A stretch of 64,000 nt of DNA from Delphinapterus leucas (GCF_002288925.2 NW_022097993.1:8648185-8712184), one strand, 5' to 3'; shown: positions 1-14,406, counted from the first letter of the stretch. Notes: generated by a model from the letters alone, not told the origin. Numbers and translations are program-made.

Positions 1-3040
<3,040 letters not shown>

Positions 3041-3091
3041 TGCCATGGGGGGAGGGATAAATTGGGATATTAACACACACACACTACTATA
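3041..3091 (+). repeat. L1 3' UTR fragment, left half of the ERV target
   Basis: The GGGGGGAGGGATAAATTGGG segment and the following (CA)n lead into ACTACTATA, which is standard text of a cetartiodactyl L1 3' UTR. The expected continuation (ATACATGAAATAGACAGC, then AATAAGAACCTACTGTACAG) resumes at 10090. This shows that one L1 3' end was split by the retrovirus. Confidence 0.85.
3087..3091. repeat. Target site duplication of the ERV (left copy)
   Basis: CTATA directly precedes the 5' LTR and is repeated directly after the 3' LTR at 10090-10094. A 5-bp duplication fits a retroviral integration. Confidence 0.85.
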
Positions 3092-3478
3092 TGTGGAGCC
3101 CTACGTCAAGGACACAGGACAAAAACGCCGGAATTAACCGAGCACCCATAGCAACTGTTGCCACGGTCTCTCCTAATCTAAACTGGACAGCCCCCTGGCT
3201 CCATACTAGGCAAAATAATCACCATGTAGTAACCTTGTATCCTCCTGACCAATCACCTAATGCCATCCTGCCAGCAGGAATTTTCTTTGTCCTGAGGCTA
3301 TAAAGGTTGGCTACTAGCCCACAAACGGGGTCAGCTCTCCCTGGTCTCTCAGGGAGTGGGCCCGCGGGATTCGCAGCGCCCCTCACCATCTCTGCTGTTT
3401 GTTCTCAATAAACTCACTCTTTTCTAAAATTCTTCAGGTCTGGACATTCTTCTTCCAACCCGCGCTCGGACCACGACA
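3092..3478 (+). repeat. 5' LTR of the ERV
   Basis: 387 bp, beginning TGTGGAGCCC and ending CGACA, with TG...CA ends. It contains a CCAAT box (3249-3253), TATAAA (3299-3304) and AATAAA (3407-3412) in the U3-R-U5 order expected for a gamma-like LTR. It is paired with the 3' LTR at 9694-10089. Confidence 0.93.
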
Positions 3479-3481
3479 TTT

Positions 3482-3499
3482 TGGTGGCCTGTACGGGGC
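3482..3499 (+). other. Primer binding site, tRNA-Ile-like
   Basis: TGGTGGCCTGTACGGGGC follows the 5' LTR after a short spacer. It matches the complement of the 3' end of mammalian tRNA-Ile (TGGTGGCCCGTACGGGGA) at 16 of 18 positions. It does not match the Pro, Glu or Lys sites used by other ERVs. The tRNA sequence is from memory. Confidence 0.8.
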
Positions 3500-4283
3500 C
3501 ATCTCCTCCCCCACCTCCTCTCCTCATTTCTTGGGACCCTCTGTGAACAGGCAAGCTTCCGTGAAAGCAACAGAGGAACTCTGGCCAGGGCCACACCCTG
3601 GTGTGTTCCGAAGGCTCCACGGCTCGCTTTGCCCCAGTAACTGCCACCCAGAACGGGGGAGGGTCCCTCTGTCTTCCTCCTGACTGCGGACTAGGCCGAT
3701 TGATATTATGCGGGCACAGGTCAGGCATTTAAAAGCCATTAGGGCGCTTGCCGCTTTAAGACTCCCGTGAAAGGATATGGGGGGTCAGGGAACAGACCAG
3801 GCTGTTAGCGCATCTGCCCCCAGCAAGAAAACTTCCGTGCACCGTGAGGCACGTATTGGTTCAAGCAGAACACTGAGCCCCCTCCCCTTGGCCGCCGCCT
3901 TCCCGGCAGGACTACAAAGCCGATTCCTCAGCCTGTCTTCTCTGTTACACTTTCACCTTTTTCTCCGTCCAGATTGACTTACAGGAGCCTAAGTGTTGCC
4001 TCTGAGCCATCCCAGGAGTGCTTTTCACATTTCAGGGCATGGCCAAGCGGTGAGTCACCCGGTGGGTCCCGGGAATTTCTCTCTCTTTTCTTTCTTCCCT
4101 GCCCGAGTCGCATGGTGCCTCAGTCGCACGCTCAGGGGTCACCTCTCACGGTCAGACGCGACTGTTGGGACAGTCGGCCCATTTTGTGCCTTAGTCACAT
4201 GGAGAGATCACCGGGACAAAGGGGACGCCTCTCTGTCAGCTGGTGACTCTCAGTACCCCCTTTCTACGGCGTACAGGCTAAGA

Positions 4284-4929
4284 ATGGGTTCTGCTATGTG
4301 TCGGGAGCCTCCCTCAGACTCACCCGTCGGCTGTATCCTCAGAAACGGGAAAAATTTGACCCTGAAAATCTCAAATAGAAGAGGCTCATTTTCTTTTGTA
4401 ACATAGCTTGGCCCCAGTATAAACTGGGGGACCGAGAACAATGGCCTCCTAACGGCACACTAAATTATAACACGATCCTCCAACTTGATCTCTTTTGGCG
4501 GAAACAAGGAGAGGACTCAGAGGTTCCTTACGTCCAGACCTTTATGGCCTGTAGTCAGCATCCGGAGCCGAGGGACTCATGCCGCATGTGTCTTTCTGTT
4601 GCCGCCTTATCCCCCCGGCCCCCCCTGTCTCCCTCTCCAGCAGATCTCTTAGATGACCCTCTACTCGACCTCTCCTGTCCCCCACCCCATGAACCCCCTG
4701 CTTCAGCCCCCGACTCCATCTCAACCCACAGCTCCCCATCAGCCACCCCCTTATCAGGGCGAAAGCCCCTCTCCCCTCCCCACACAAGATCCAGGCCTGC
4801 CCAATGCCAGGAAGTAGCAAATGGAGACATGGGCACTGTTAGAGTCCATGTTCCCTTTCCCATCGCTGACATTTCCCAAATTCAAAACAAGTTAGGTTCC
4901 TTCAGTCAGGATGGCCACAATATTCTTTA
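4284..4929 (+). pseudogene. ERV gag remnant: matrix and the first residues of capsid
   Basis: A start with glycine second (MGSAM) opens the matrix-like region. The frame then shifts, and an in-frame TAG occurs near 4375. The next open frame contains the gamma-gag matrix signature around 4406-4545 (WPQYKL, LDLFWRKQG, SEVPYVQTFMA). A proline-rich p12-like linker follows (about 4610-4790), then the beginning of a capsid-like segment (VPFPIADISQ), ending at a stop at 4929. The rest of capsid and all of nucleocapsid are missing. In a complete virus Gag assembles the particle; this copy cannot. The identification rests on residue-level resemblance to class I ERV Gag proteins. Confidence 0.8.
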
Positions 4930-5597
4930 GACTCCAGAGAAAACTGGTTAAGATAAAAATTTTTTGAGATTGCAAAAGGGGTTTCTTTTTGCATGTGCAG
5001 TTAGAAAAGCTAGTCTGTTGAAATAGTTTTTTCAGAATCCTGACCCTGAGAGAACAAAAATATGCCTAGGAAAAAGTCAGAAGTTAACTCTTATCATGTC
5101 CTTGAGCTACAAACACAGCCCACTTTGCCTGAGACTTCAGCCTTGGGTTAATTAGTAGAACTTCAAGCCAAGGGTTAAAAAAAAAAAAAGAGACATTTTA
5201 AATCTCAAGTGGAAACTATGAGATCTCTGACGGCCTGGATATATGTTTATGTCTCAGTATGTGTCTGTGTCTTTGGATAATATTGCTGAGGTTAATTTGT
5301 AAATGAGCTCCATTTAATTGGCTTAAGAGAAAAGTAAGCACTTACAAATAAAACAATTCTAAAACAAGAAAAATTAAGCTAAATTTCAGGTTCACGTGAA
5401 CTGGGAAATAGTCAATATTAAATTAATACCTGGTGTTAATGTTTTTGTTTGTTGATCTAATTAATATAGACATGTCTTGAGCCATCAACATTAAGTATAA
5501 TACTTTTATTGTGACTAGGTTTAATATAAACTAAATAAGATCTTATTATATCTGTTGCAAATTTGTCAGCAATGAAAATAACTCAATGTGAAGAAAC

Positions 5598-5807
5598 TTT
5601 TTTTTTTTTTTTTTTGCAGTACGTGGGCCTCTCACTGTTGTGGCCTCTCCCATTGCGGAGCACAGGCTCCGGATGCGCAGGCTCAGCGGCCATGGCTCAC
5701 GGGCTCAGCCACTCCGTGGCATGTGGGATCTTCCCAGACCGGGGCACGAACCCGTGTCCCCTGCACCGGCAGGTGGACTCTCAACCACTGCGCCACCAGG
5801 GAAGCCC
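5598..5807 (-). mobile_element. CHR-type cetacean SINE (short, internally deleted form)
   Basis: The element is in minus orientation: a poly-T run, then GTACGTGGGCCTCTCACTGT and onwards to CACTGCGCCACCAGGGAAGC. The tRNA-derived head is at the right end. It is flanked by a perfect 14-bp target duplication AATGTGAAGAAACT (5585-5598 and 5808-5821), so it entered after the ERV. The form resembles the deleted CHR-2 subfamily common in toothed whales. Confidence 0.92.
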
Positions 5808-6454
5808 AATGTGAAGAAACTTTTAAGAAAAGAAAATACAAATGAGATAAGAGTTTTGGGTGAACATTTTAGGAATAATTATGTTTTAGAAATGTCTACT
5901 TAAGAATAATCTCTCCAGATATTCGACAACTTAAAACATTTAGAGTTGTGCTAAATTAAGTGAAAGGAAGTTTATTAAATAACTAGGCCATTTCCAAATA
6001 AAATAAGATACTGAAACATTAATTACTGAACATTGGCTTCCTTTTACAGAGAAACAAAAGGTTTGGAACTATTAAAAAATTGTGTTTGGTGCCACACTGA
6101 GATATTTTCTATAAGAAAGCACATTCTTAAAAAATTATTATTTGGATGTATGTTTACCAATCTACAGAGTGCTGACATAAAGGACAGTTCATGGTTGCTT
6201 AAGGAAAGTAGGATGTATGTTTTTAGTAAAAAAAGGTATGAGGAATGGAATTACATTTTATTAAGAAAAAAGGAAGTAGGTCTAATTTAGAGTTGACTGC
6301 TCCTGAATGGAAAAATAAAGTGAGAGATACAGAAAGTGATAGAAAGTTTTGTGAAAAGTGGCCCCTGAGGAAAGAGTTTTATGCATGGTCAGGACTGACT
6401 AAGTTTATAATGAATTTAATTAAGTAAATGAATTTTAAAAGTAAGCTGGTGCAA

Positions 6455-6630
6455 AACTTGAATTTGGCTTTTCTTTCTGTTAAGAGGACAAGTTTTCTTA
6501 AAATGTTGAACTGCCTCTGATAACAGACTTTAAATTTCTTTACCTCTTAAGTGATCTGTTCTGTACTTGCCTTTGAAATCTTTTATTGTCACCTTGGCTA
6601 AGTAAATAACTATTGCTTCCTTAAGTGCTG
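6455..6630 (+). repeat. ERV internal duplicated segment, copy 1
   Basis: Contains GATAACAGACTTTAAATTTC, then TTTACCTCTTAAG, GAAATCTTTTATTG and a GGCTAAGTAAATAACTATT end. The same order of words recurs at 7430-7565, clearly homologous but diverged. Confidence 0.75.
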
Positions 6631-7429
6631 TGTTCCACAACAGTAACCAAGTTACTTTGTTAATTTTATTGTGATCAGATTTTAAACGTGCCTTCTTACC
6701 ATGCCTTCATAAGTCTTTTGTCATTATAGACACTTACAGTTTCACTCTAATGCCTTTGCAAAAATGCTTCCTCTTCAAGAAGATTTATAAAAAGGACTTT
6801 TGAATAAATACAAGTTTCTGACTTTCAGACTATAATGCCAAACTTGGTCAGAAACTGAAGAATTCTAATGAGAAACCTGATGGCTTCATAAAGCTGTTAA
6901 CAAAAAGGATTCATTAGCAAGGACTGAATGAACTGGTAAATGTGGTTATAATCTTCTATAATTATAGAAAATTTGCATTCTATCGGAAAAGTTACTGGTT
7001 TGCATCTGTGTTTTCCAGGTGTAAGGAAAACCTACCCCTCAAACGAATTCTGACTTATAGTAATTTGGTGAATTATACCTTTGTGAGCAAAATAGAAACA
7101 TTTACCTCTTGCCTCTGTCTGCTTCCTCCAGAGATGGGAAACTCTTAGGTTCCCAGGAGCTTTATCAGATAAATTAGGAATGCTACCTCACTAACAGGTA
7201 CAGAAATCTCAAGGTATTTTGGGAACCTTGAAAAGGGAGGAATTCACCTAGATCTGGTAAGCGAAATCTGTGACAGGCCCTTGGTGTAAATTTCCTAGCC
7301 CTGAGAGGTCTTTTAAAAGTTCAGTCTGAGACTCCTTATAAAAATTTCTGCATGCAGAAAGCCTATATGATCAATTACAGTTATATAAATCATCAGGCCA
7401 AGCTTAGTGAGACCAGGCTGAAATATCGT

Positions 7430-7565
7430 TCTCTCTCTGTGTAGAGAACAAAGTTTTCTTGGAGTGTTGCTTTTAATAACAGACTATGTAAATTTCTTTG
7501 CCTTTAAGCAATTTGTATTTACTTTTAAAATCTTTTGTTACTTTGGTAAATAAATATTATTTCAA
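7430..7565 (+). repeat. ERV internal duplicated segment, copy 2
   Basis: Contains AATAACAGACTATGTAAATT, then TTTGCCTTTAAG, AAAATCTTTTGTTA and GGTAAATAAATATTATTTC. It is the partner of the copy at 6455-6630 and lies about 0.95 kb downstream of it. Confidence 0.75.
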
Positions 7566-8104
7566 AATGATCTATGAAGATCTTGGCACACATAGATAAA
7601 GTTCATTCTGCTTCTACAAAAGTCAACCCCTCACTGCCAGACTTTTGCCATCCTGATGTCCTTAAAACATGGCAACAGTCTATTCCTAAATCAGGGAATT
7701 TAAAATGGGTAAACAATAGCTGTCAATCAGTCAGGGCTATGGAAAATCCAAGAGGGCTGCTTGGCTTTTTCCAGCTCCCTGACAAACCTCGTTTTTCATT
7801 TGATGGGGTAAAGCCTTCCCTGGCTGCAGGGTTAATGCCCTCACAGTGAGAAAAAAAAATTACGTTTCACTGAATATTAAATTCTAGTTTTGTTAATTAA
7901 GGTCTGTGTTACCGAGACTCACTTCCCAGATAGTTCCTTGATGTTATGTTATATTGCTAAAAAGTTTAATTGAATTATTAAAGGACACTCTAGTTTGTTT
8001 CTAAAGCTTATCTCAGTAATCTATTTTCGGATGAAGATCAGATGCCCCAGACCTACAATCAGGGGATTATGCATACTGGAAAAGACATAATTTAAAGGAC
8101 TGTC

Positions 8105-9507
8105 TGCAAGCTGGATGGATGGGGACCCGTTTTGGGCTGGCTAAATGGCTTTCTTTGTAACTATACCCTCAATTTTAATCAGACTAGCCTGGAGTGGGGT
8201 CCCTGGTCAGAGGAGGATGAATATGATGTATTGCATGAAGGTAATTTCACTTTATGTTGGGGAAATTCAAGGAAAAATGCGACTAAGAAATATATTAATG
8301 AAGACCATATCCCCATAAATAGCTTGGCATTGGGAACTAAATATGTGGGGATTGGTGTGACCACCAGACGCTTACTTAGTTTAACCTCCCGACAAGACTC
8401 TCCTCCAAAATATAACATAATTCAACTAACATTCAGGAGTTTGTTATGCCAATCCCCCGGTCACACTCATAATCATTCAGAGCCCGGATTCTCCCCTTTA
8501 TGTATAGATGATTACTTCCTTGGAGTTTGGCCTTCCCAATCTAATCCTAGGCCGTGGGACCCCAGTCTATTTCCAGAGGAAAACTCCCAAAAGGTCAGGG
8601 CCTGGCTCTGGGGACCCACACGGGGGTATCCTTGAGGGGCACCGGATTTTCATCTCTATGCAGTAACGGGGTCTATCTGGGTCTTCCCACACTTTGGAGG
8701 GGCCCCTGCACAATGACTGCTGTGGTCCCAGAGGCGACCATTATGACTACAAAGGATTTAGCTTCCTCAGGAGGGGCTCCCAACTTGGGTCCTTCCTCGA
8801 GGAGGCCTTAAGACCTGTCCCAGAGAGACAAAAACGAGCCACGGATTGGGGGGGAGGGGAATGCTTATGATAATCCAATTCTTGATCAGCCCGAAATAAT
8901 ATGTAGCATCTTTAGAGGGCTCTCCTGGTTTGCAGGCATACCCCTCTTAGAGAGGAGTGTTCTCCATCTCACCATCACGGTCCAGGAACCTTGGAAGGCT
9001 GAGGTACTAAGGAACAGCAGTCAGCCCCAGGCTCTCTGGCCGAGGGGGTTTTACAAAACAGGAGGGCCCTTAGTGTTATAACAGCTGAGGCCGGGGGGTG
9101 TCTGTGCCCTACTAAACGAGACAGGCTGCTTCTATATTAATACCTCCGGCCAGGCTGAAGAGGACCTTCAGATTCTAAAGAAAAACATCAAATTAATAGA
9201 AGATTTAAAAGAGAGAGCAGGACAGGGCCCCAGCTGGCTTTCCAGCCTCCTCCTCTCCTCTCTGGGGATCCAGATATGGACGTGGCTATTGCCCTTGTTG
9301 GGACCATTAATCCTGATAGCCTCTGTTTTGTTGCTTGGCCCCTGTATTATTAACACATTATCTAAGTTCGTCTCCCGACAGGTTCAAAAGATTCAATTCC
9401 AGACGGTGCTACAACAAGGATACCAGCCAGCTGGCACAAGGACTACGTTGGAACAAGCCGCCTTATCATTCCACGGACTCTCATCTCCCTCCGTAAATAC
9501 ACCCTGA
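8105..9507 (+). pseudogene. ERV env remnant: SU with cleavage site and TM
   Basis: The surface-unit part is open at 8132-8635 (167 residues), with several N-glycosylation sites and Trp-, Cys- and Pro-rich text. The frame then shifts. A furin-type RQKR site is at 8826-8837 in another frame. The LQNRR-type conserved TM segment starts near 9051 and is interrupted by a further frame change. A Cys motif (C, six residues, Gly-Cys, where family members carry two adjacent Cys) follows at about 9100-9130. Next are a coiled region, and a hydrophobic membrane anchor at about 9270-9375 (LLPLLGPLILIASVLLLG), then a cytoplasmic tail ending at the stop at 9505-9507. At least three frames are used, so no functional Env is made. 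In intact relatives Env mediates entry and fusion. Confidence 0.85.
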
Positions 9508-9678
9508 CAGAGAGCGGGCACTGGGCCTCAGGGCCCCATGGCGCCCCGGCCAGCAGGAAGAAGCTAGGAACGGCCATCGCCCCTTTCCCCAGTGACCTGG
9601 GCTCCCATGGCCCGAGATGGGGATAGGCAGATTACTCATGAGCAGGGTGTTAAGGGGCCAAAGATCTGGCCCACAAAT

Positions 9679-9693
9679 AAAAAGAGGGGGGAA
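9679..9693 (+). other. Polypurine tract of the ERV
   Basis: AAAAAGAGGGGGGAA lies immediately before the 3' LTR, where plus-strand DNA synthesis is primed. Confidence 0.88.
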
Positions 9694-10089
9694 TGTAGAG
9701 CCCTACATCAAGGACACAGGACAAAAACTCCGGAATTAACCGAGCCCCCATAGCAACTGTTGCCATGGTCTCTCCTAATCTAAACTGGACAGCACCCACC
9801 CCACCCCGACTCCATACTTGGCAAAATATTCCCCATGTAGTAACCTTGTATCCTCCTGACCAGTCACCTAATGCCATCCTGCCAGCAGGAATTTTCTTTG
9901 TCTTGAGGCTATAAAGGTTGGCTACTAGCCCACAAAGGGGGTCGGCTCTCCCTGGTCTCTCAGGAAGTGGGCCCACTGGATTCACAGCGCCCCTCACCAT
10001 CTCTGCTGTTTGTTCTCAATAAACTCACTCTCTTCTAAAATACCTCATGTCTGGAAATTCTTTTTCCAACCCGTGCTCGGACCACAACA
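9694..10089 (+). repeat. 3' LTR of the ERV
   Basis: 396 bp, starting TGTAGAGCCC and ending CAACA. It is collinear with the 5' LTR apart from one indel of about 9 bp (a C-rich ACCCACCCCACCCC run near 9795) and about 25 substitutions counted by eye. TATAAA is at 9910-9915 and AATAAA at 10018-10023. Confidence 0.93.
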
Positions 10090-10288
10090 CTATACATGAA
10101 ATAGACAGCTAATAAGAACCTACTGTACAGCACAGGGAACTCTACTCAATACTCTGTAATAACCTATATAGGAAAAGAATCTAAAAGAGTGGATATATGT
10201 ATAGGTATAACTAATTCACTTTGCTGTACACCTGAAACTAACACAATATCGTAAATCAACTCTACTCCAACAAAAATATTAAAAAATC
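10090..10288 (+). repeat. L1 3' UTR fragment, right half of the ERV target
   Basis: Continues the L1 broken at 3091: CTATACATGAAATAGACAGC, then CCTACTGTACAGCACAGGGA and CTTTGCTGTACACCTGAAAC, ending in an A-rich tail. It is the end of a cetartiodactyl L1 in plus orientation and starts with the right copy of the ERV target duplication (10090-10094). Confidence 0.9.
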
Positions 10289-13200
10289 CATTTCCATTTT
10301 TATGCCAAAAAAATAGTGATGCTGCTACAGAGTGAGGGGCCCAGGGTTCTCCAGGCCTGAAGCGGTGGACAGGAAGGGTCTGAGGCCCACAGTCTGGCTG
10401 CAGCCTTTGTGGGACATGGAGGCAGCATTCTCACAGATACGGATTATCCGAGACCAAGTGGAGGCCCTTTCTCTTCCACTTTCCGCCACGTCCACTGTCC
10501 CCAACTGCAGTGTGCAAACAGCAGATGTGTTGAGTGGATCTGTGCTGTGTAGGTAACAAGAACAGTAACGCTGACTCTTCCATGCCTAGTTGCTTAACAA
10601 ATGATGTTCTAAAAAGACACCACGTGTGTGTGTGTTTACGTGAAAACACATCAAAAAATGAACTGTGCTGGTCAGCAGGTCCTGGTAATGACATAAACAC
10701 TCTTGCCATGCAGCTGACAGCTCCGATCCGAAGGGCAGACACAGCTGAGCGGCCGGACTGAAGGCACATGCAGAGAGCAGGCAGGCGGGTTGACACGGGA
10801 GTCAGCAGTTCAGGGCTCTTAAGACAATCCCATCAGGCAAGGCTTTCTCTGTACTTGACCAATGTGTGATTACATGGTGGATTCACTCAGCAATAGCAAT
10901 AATAACATCATAATGCTGCATCTTCTTATTCCCAGGCTAGGTTCTCCATGTCATCCAAAACTCACAACATCTAAACAAATCCTCAAAGGGATGGTGCTCA
11001 AAGTGTCTACTCTTTTCAAGCTTGTTTTTCTAATAGTAAAAATGTCAAACCTCTTTTCAGTTTCGGCCAATCTGTTCCATTATTTAAATTTATGATGGTC
11101 TGGTTCAGGAACACACCGCTGCACCTTTATTTAGAATAACGAATGGCTCGTCAACAGAGCTGCCATTACAAGTGTTCTTACTATACTTTAATCCATTACC
11201 TTTTCTGGAACTAACAGATGCTAATTACTATAGAAGGTTGGGTTTGGTTAATATCAAATTACTTCTCAAGCTTTCAAGATATCTCTCTTTCCTTTGCCAA
11301 CTGAATGAAGAGGAAACTGATAAAAACGTCATAAAACCATTTAACGTGAGATTTAGTTTTCGCTCTTTTAAAAATTTCCATTGCTAAAAAAGTTAAAAAA
11401 ATCTAAAATAGGTATCAGCATTAAATCCACCATGGTTTATTTACAGTAACAAAATATTTAAAAACAATTGCTCCTATAAGAATATTTTTAAAAATTGCCC
11501 CTATAAAACATTTAATATTGTCTTTAAGAATTAATGGAAAGTGGAAATAATATTATTTTCTGAATATTAGTACAATTTAAGGCACTTAAGTTGATATAAA
11601 TGAGTTCCAGGTGCCTCTTCCCCTTTTGTCCTTCTAAAGTACATGAATGTTTGCCAATGTCTAATGTTAAAAAAATTCTCTAGAACTATTTTAAAGTGAA
11701 CTCAACATAGTACACACTAAATTAGAAAAAAAAAAGATGTAATGTTTTCAGTCTTTGTTCTGACATAATTGTATGACAGTTAAGAATAACATCCTAATCC
11801 AGAACTTTTTAGCCAAACAAAATTTCCTTTTCCAAGGAAAGGAAAGCCAAACAGGCAAAGATCTGTTCTTGTGTCCTCCTACAAAAAAGTCACTTTCATT
11901 TATGTTTCTAGTTCGCTTCCCCTTTGGAAATCAACAGAGTATCTTGATTAGATGACTATTAAATGGATTAGGTGGTTGTTACTGAAAACACACATTGATT
12001 ACAAATATAGACTCTTCACCAGTCCACTGAACTTTTCATTATTTTTTGGCTTTTTTTGGTGATACCTATGAACATGATTTTTGAGGAAGGTTTACGTAAC
12101 AGTGTTTTTAGGTAGATTGCCAAAGATTATCCCCAAGAGACAACAAAGAGGTCTCTCTTTGGAGAAAGTAACCAAAACGTTGCTGTGGTCATTGATGGTG
12201 TGCAGCCCCTTGTCAAGTTCAAATGGCTGGGAAGCAGCCGACCACTGGATGATCCCTGCCAGGGACTGGGCGGCATCATGGCATCCCCATGGGAATCCTC
12301 TCGGACTCAGAACCCTGGAGTTACTGGTACGCTTAATTAGGGCTTTACCCCTTCACAGGATTAGCATCCTACAAATTCTCGCCTCTGGCACAATATGCCT
12401 ATGGAACCAGGACAACCCAGTGCGTGCACAGCGCTGCATCGTCCCACCACCAGGAGGCGCTGCGCGGACCTGCCTGTTTGTCCCCAGGGCTGAGAGGGTC
12501 CAAGCAGGCAACAGGCAGCAGGGGAATTACGAGCGGGTTGGAAACCTCATTCAAGAGTCCTTAGAAGAGTGAGTCTGAGCAGGGCTCAGTAGGGTGGCAG
12601 AGTAACCTGGTCATGCACCTGAGGTTAGTTGGCATTCTCAGATCTCATGTCAGTAGCCGGGATGCTGGTACCTCTGCTTCCATGAGGTGTGTATTCTGAA
12701 GAGCTTCTGCTTATGACTACAGACCTTACTAGGAGTGAGGAGACACAGCAGCAGTTACTAGGTGGTCACCACCAGGAAAGTGCTCAGGGGTTTGTGGTCT
12801 TTCTTGAAAAACAAAGCCATTTGGCTTCATTGTTTCTCATATGTTAGTACAAGGACTAGTTAAACACTAAGGACAAACTGTGTAGTTTAATTGTGCTGCT
12901 CAAAACAGATCCAGTGCTCTTAATGGTTAAGTAGAAATAATCAGATTTGACATAGGCATTCCAAACGATGGTAGTCTATGTCTTAGCATCTGTTTCACAT
13001 GAAAATAAGAATATAAATATTTTAGGATATAGCAACCTTTGTAGTAAATAACAATGCAACATAGTATAAATGATGGAGGAGTAAAATATTCAAGAACTTT
13101 TAAAGATAAATACTTATAGGAATCAATGAAATAAATAACATTAATTGCTTTGAAATTAAAAAAATTCTTGATTTGTATGAAGCCTGCACTTGTAGTTAAG

Positions 13201-14388
13201 ATACATAACCAGTTGTAAGAATGCATGTGCCAAAAGACAGAAGAAAATATTCTAGGTTGAATATAAGAAAAAAAGCATTTTTCTTGTATTAAGTCTTACT
13301 GTGTGTTTTTAAAAGACTAAATCCTTTCCCTCTATCAATAAAGGTGAACAGAAGGAGAGACCATTTAAAAAAAATGTTTTTGAAACAACCTAGCCTTTTG
13401 CCAATAAGGATACAAGCTGACTACACTGAGAAAAGAAAAACGGTCTTGTCTTACTGAGCTTAGTTTAACAACACATGTAGATCATTCCCTGTACACAGAA
13501 GAAAGAAAATGTAAACAGTGGAAAATAAATGCAGAAGAAATATGAGCACACAATGTTTTCCATCAGTGTTCTAGATTCTCTCCCAAGACTCACACTTCTC
13601 AGAACCTAATAAAGGCAAGCACACAGGAGCAGTTCCGGCAAAGCACCTGGTGGATCACAGCACAGGATGAAATGTAATAAAAGAGTATCACTTATGCTTT
13701 AACTTTTAAGATACCCGTCTTTGTAACAGCCTCACAAGTACCTGTTAAAGCAACTTCAGAGAGTCTACTAGGAAGTCCAGCAGGGTTCTCTTAGTGCCTC
13801 ATAAAGTGCCTTAAGGCAGTTTAACTACAAAGCAGGCACATAGCCACCAAGTGTTGATTAAGGAGACAGAGTAAAGCAGAAGCAATGAGATTTACAGATA
13901 ATCCCCAAATCTCTGATGTATGATCTATACCTGTAGCAATAAAAACTTAACAGGTAGGAAGAAGTAAAAGCTTTCTCGTACCAGCGTGATGACTAACAAC
14001 CTAATCAACCTTGTCAAGGAGGAAGAGAAAAAGGTGAGGATACCGGCTGAATCCAGCTGGATGGGTTTACAGGTGATTCTCTTCTCAGAAAGTGACAATT
14101 TATACCCAAACAGAGAACCATCTAGCTTAAAAAATGAGTTGGAAAAATTACTTAATGGAATGATTAATTAAAATAAATCAATAGACACCATTTACCACCA
14201 CATATGAGATTAGAACTGTTTTAGTGGGAAGATAGAGGGAAACAAGTGAATGGTGAAATGATGCCCAAGAAGCTGTGTTTACGGCTTCAGCTGAGGAACA
14301 AAGTGGCCTCAGTTGAGACGAACGGGGATTCACACCTGACCCTGTACCGATGTTCACTCTTTTGGAACTTTAAGAGCTCTTTTGGAGA
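10289..14388. other. KCNQ5 intron, no recognised element
   Basis: About 4.1 kb of mostly AT-rich intronic sequence. A 163-codon open frame at 12081-12572 has no recognisable domain and I do not call it a gene. No SINE, L1 or LTR was recognised by eye, though old diverged repeats may be present. Confidence 0.5.
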
Positions 14389-14406
14389 CTGATGAGTTGG
14401 ATTTTT

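Larger units (their letters stand above)
4930..7570 (+). other. AT-rich ERV interior with no recognisable pol
   Basis: About 2.6 kb between gag and env is AT-rich and closed by stops in all frames. The longest readings (85 and 68 residues) show no protease DTG, reverse transcriptase or integrase motif. A SINE is inserted at 5598-5807. A segment at about 6455-6630 recurs in diverged form at about 7430-7565. The region is either a heavily decayed or deleted pol, or non-coding sequence belonging to the element family; I cannot tell which from one copy. Confidence 0.7.
3092..10089 (+). mobile_element. Class I endogenous retrovirus (gammaretrovirus-like), antisense to KCNQ5
   Basis: The provirus spans 6,998 bp between matching target duplications. 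In order it has: 5' LTR, tRNA-Ile-like primer site, leader with a consensus splice donor (GT at 4050-4051), a truncated gag (about 4284-4929), a long AT-rich block with no recognisable protease, reverse transcriptase or integrase (about 4930-7570), a broken env (about 8105-9507), a polypurine tract and the 3' LTR. Gag and Env residues place it with gamma-like class I ERVs. It lies in the large KCNQ5 intron between the 221-nt exon and the microexon, in the opposite orientation to the gene, as is common for retained intronic ERVs. It is not coding-competent: gag and env both have frame breaks and pol is absent. By eye the two LTRs differ at about 25 sites outside one small indel, so the insertion is old. 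Confidence 0.93.

Noticed and set aside
4930..7570. Possible retroviral pol
   Set aside because: I looked for protease, RT and integrase signatures in all plus-strand frames and saw none; left as an unexplained AT-rich interior.
3092..10089. Domesticated env (syncytin-like) gene
   Set aside because: The SU and TM parts lie in at least three different frames with a stop-containing middle, so no full Env protein is encoded.
12081..12572. 163-codon plus-strand frame in the intron
   Set aside because: No recognisable domain or family; no promoter, splice or poly(A) context; opposite strand to KCNQ5.
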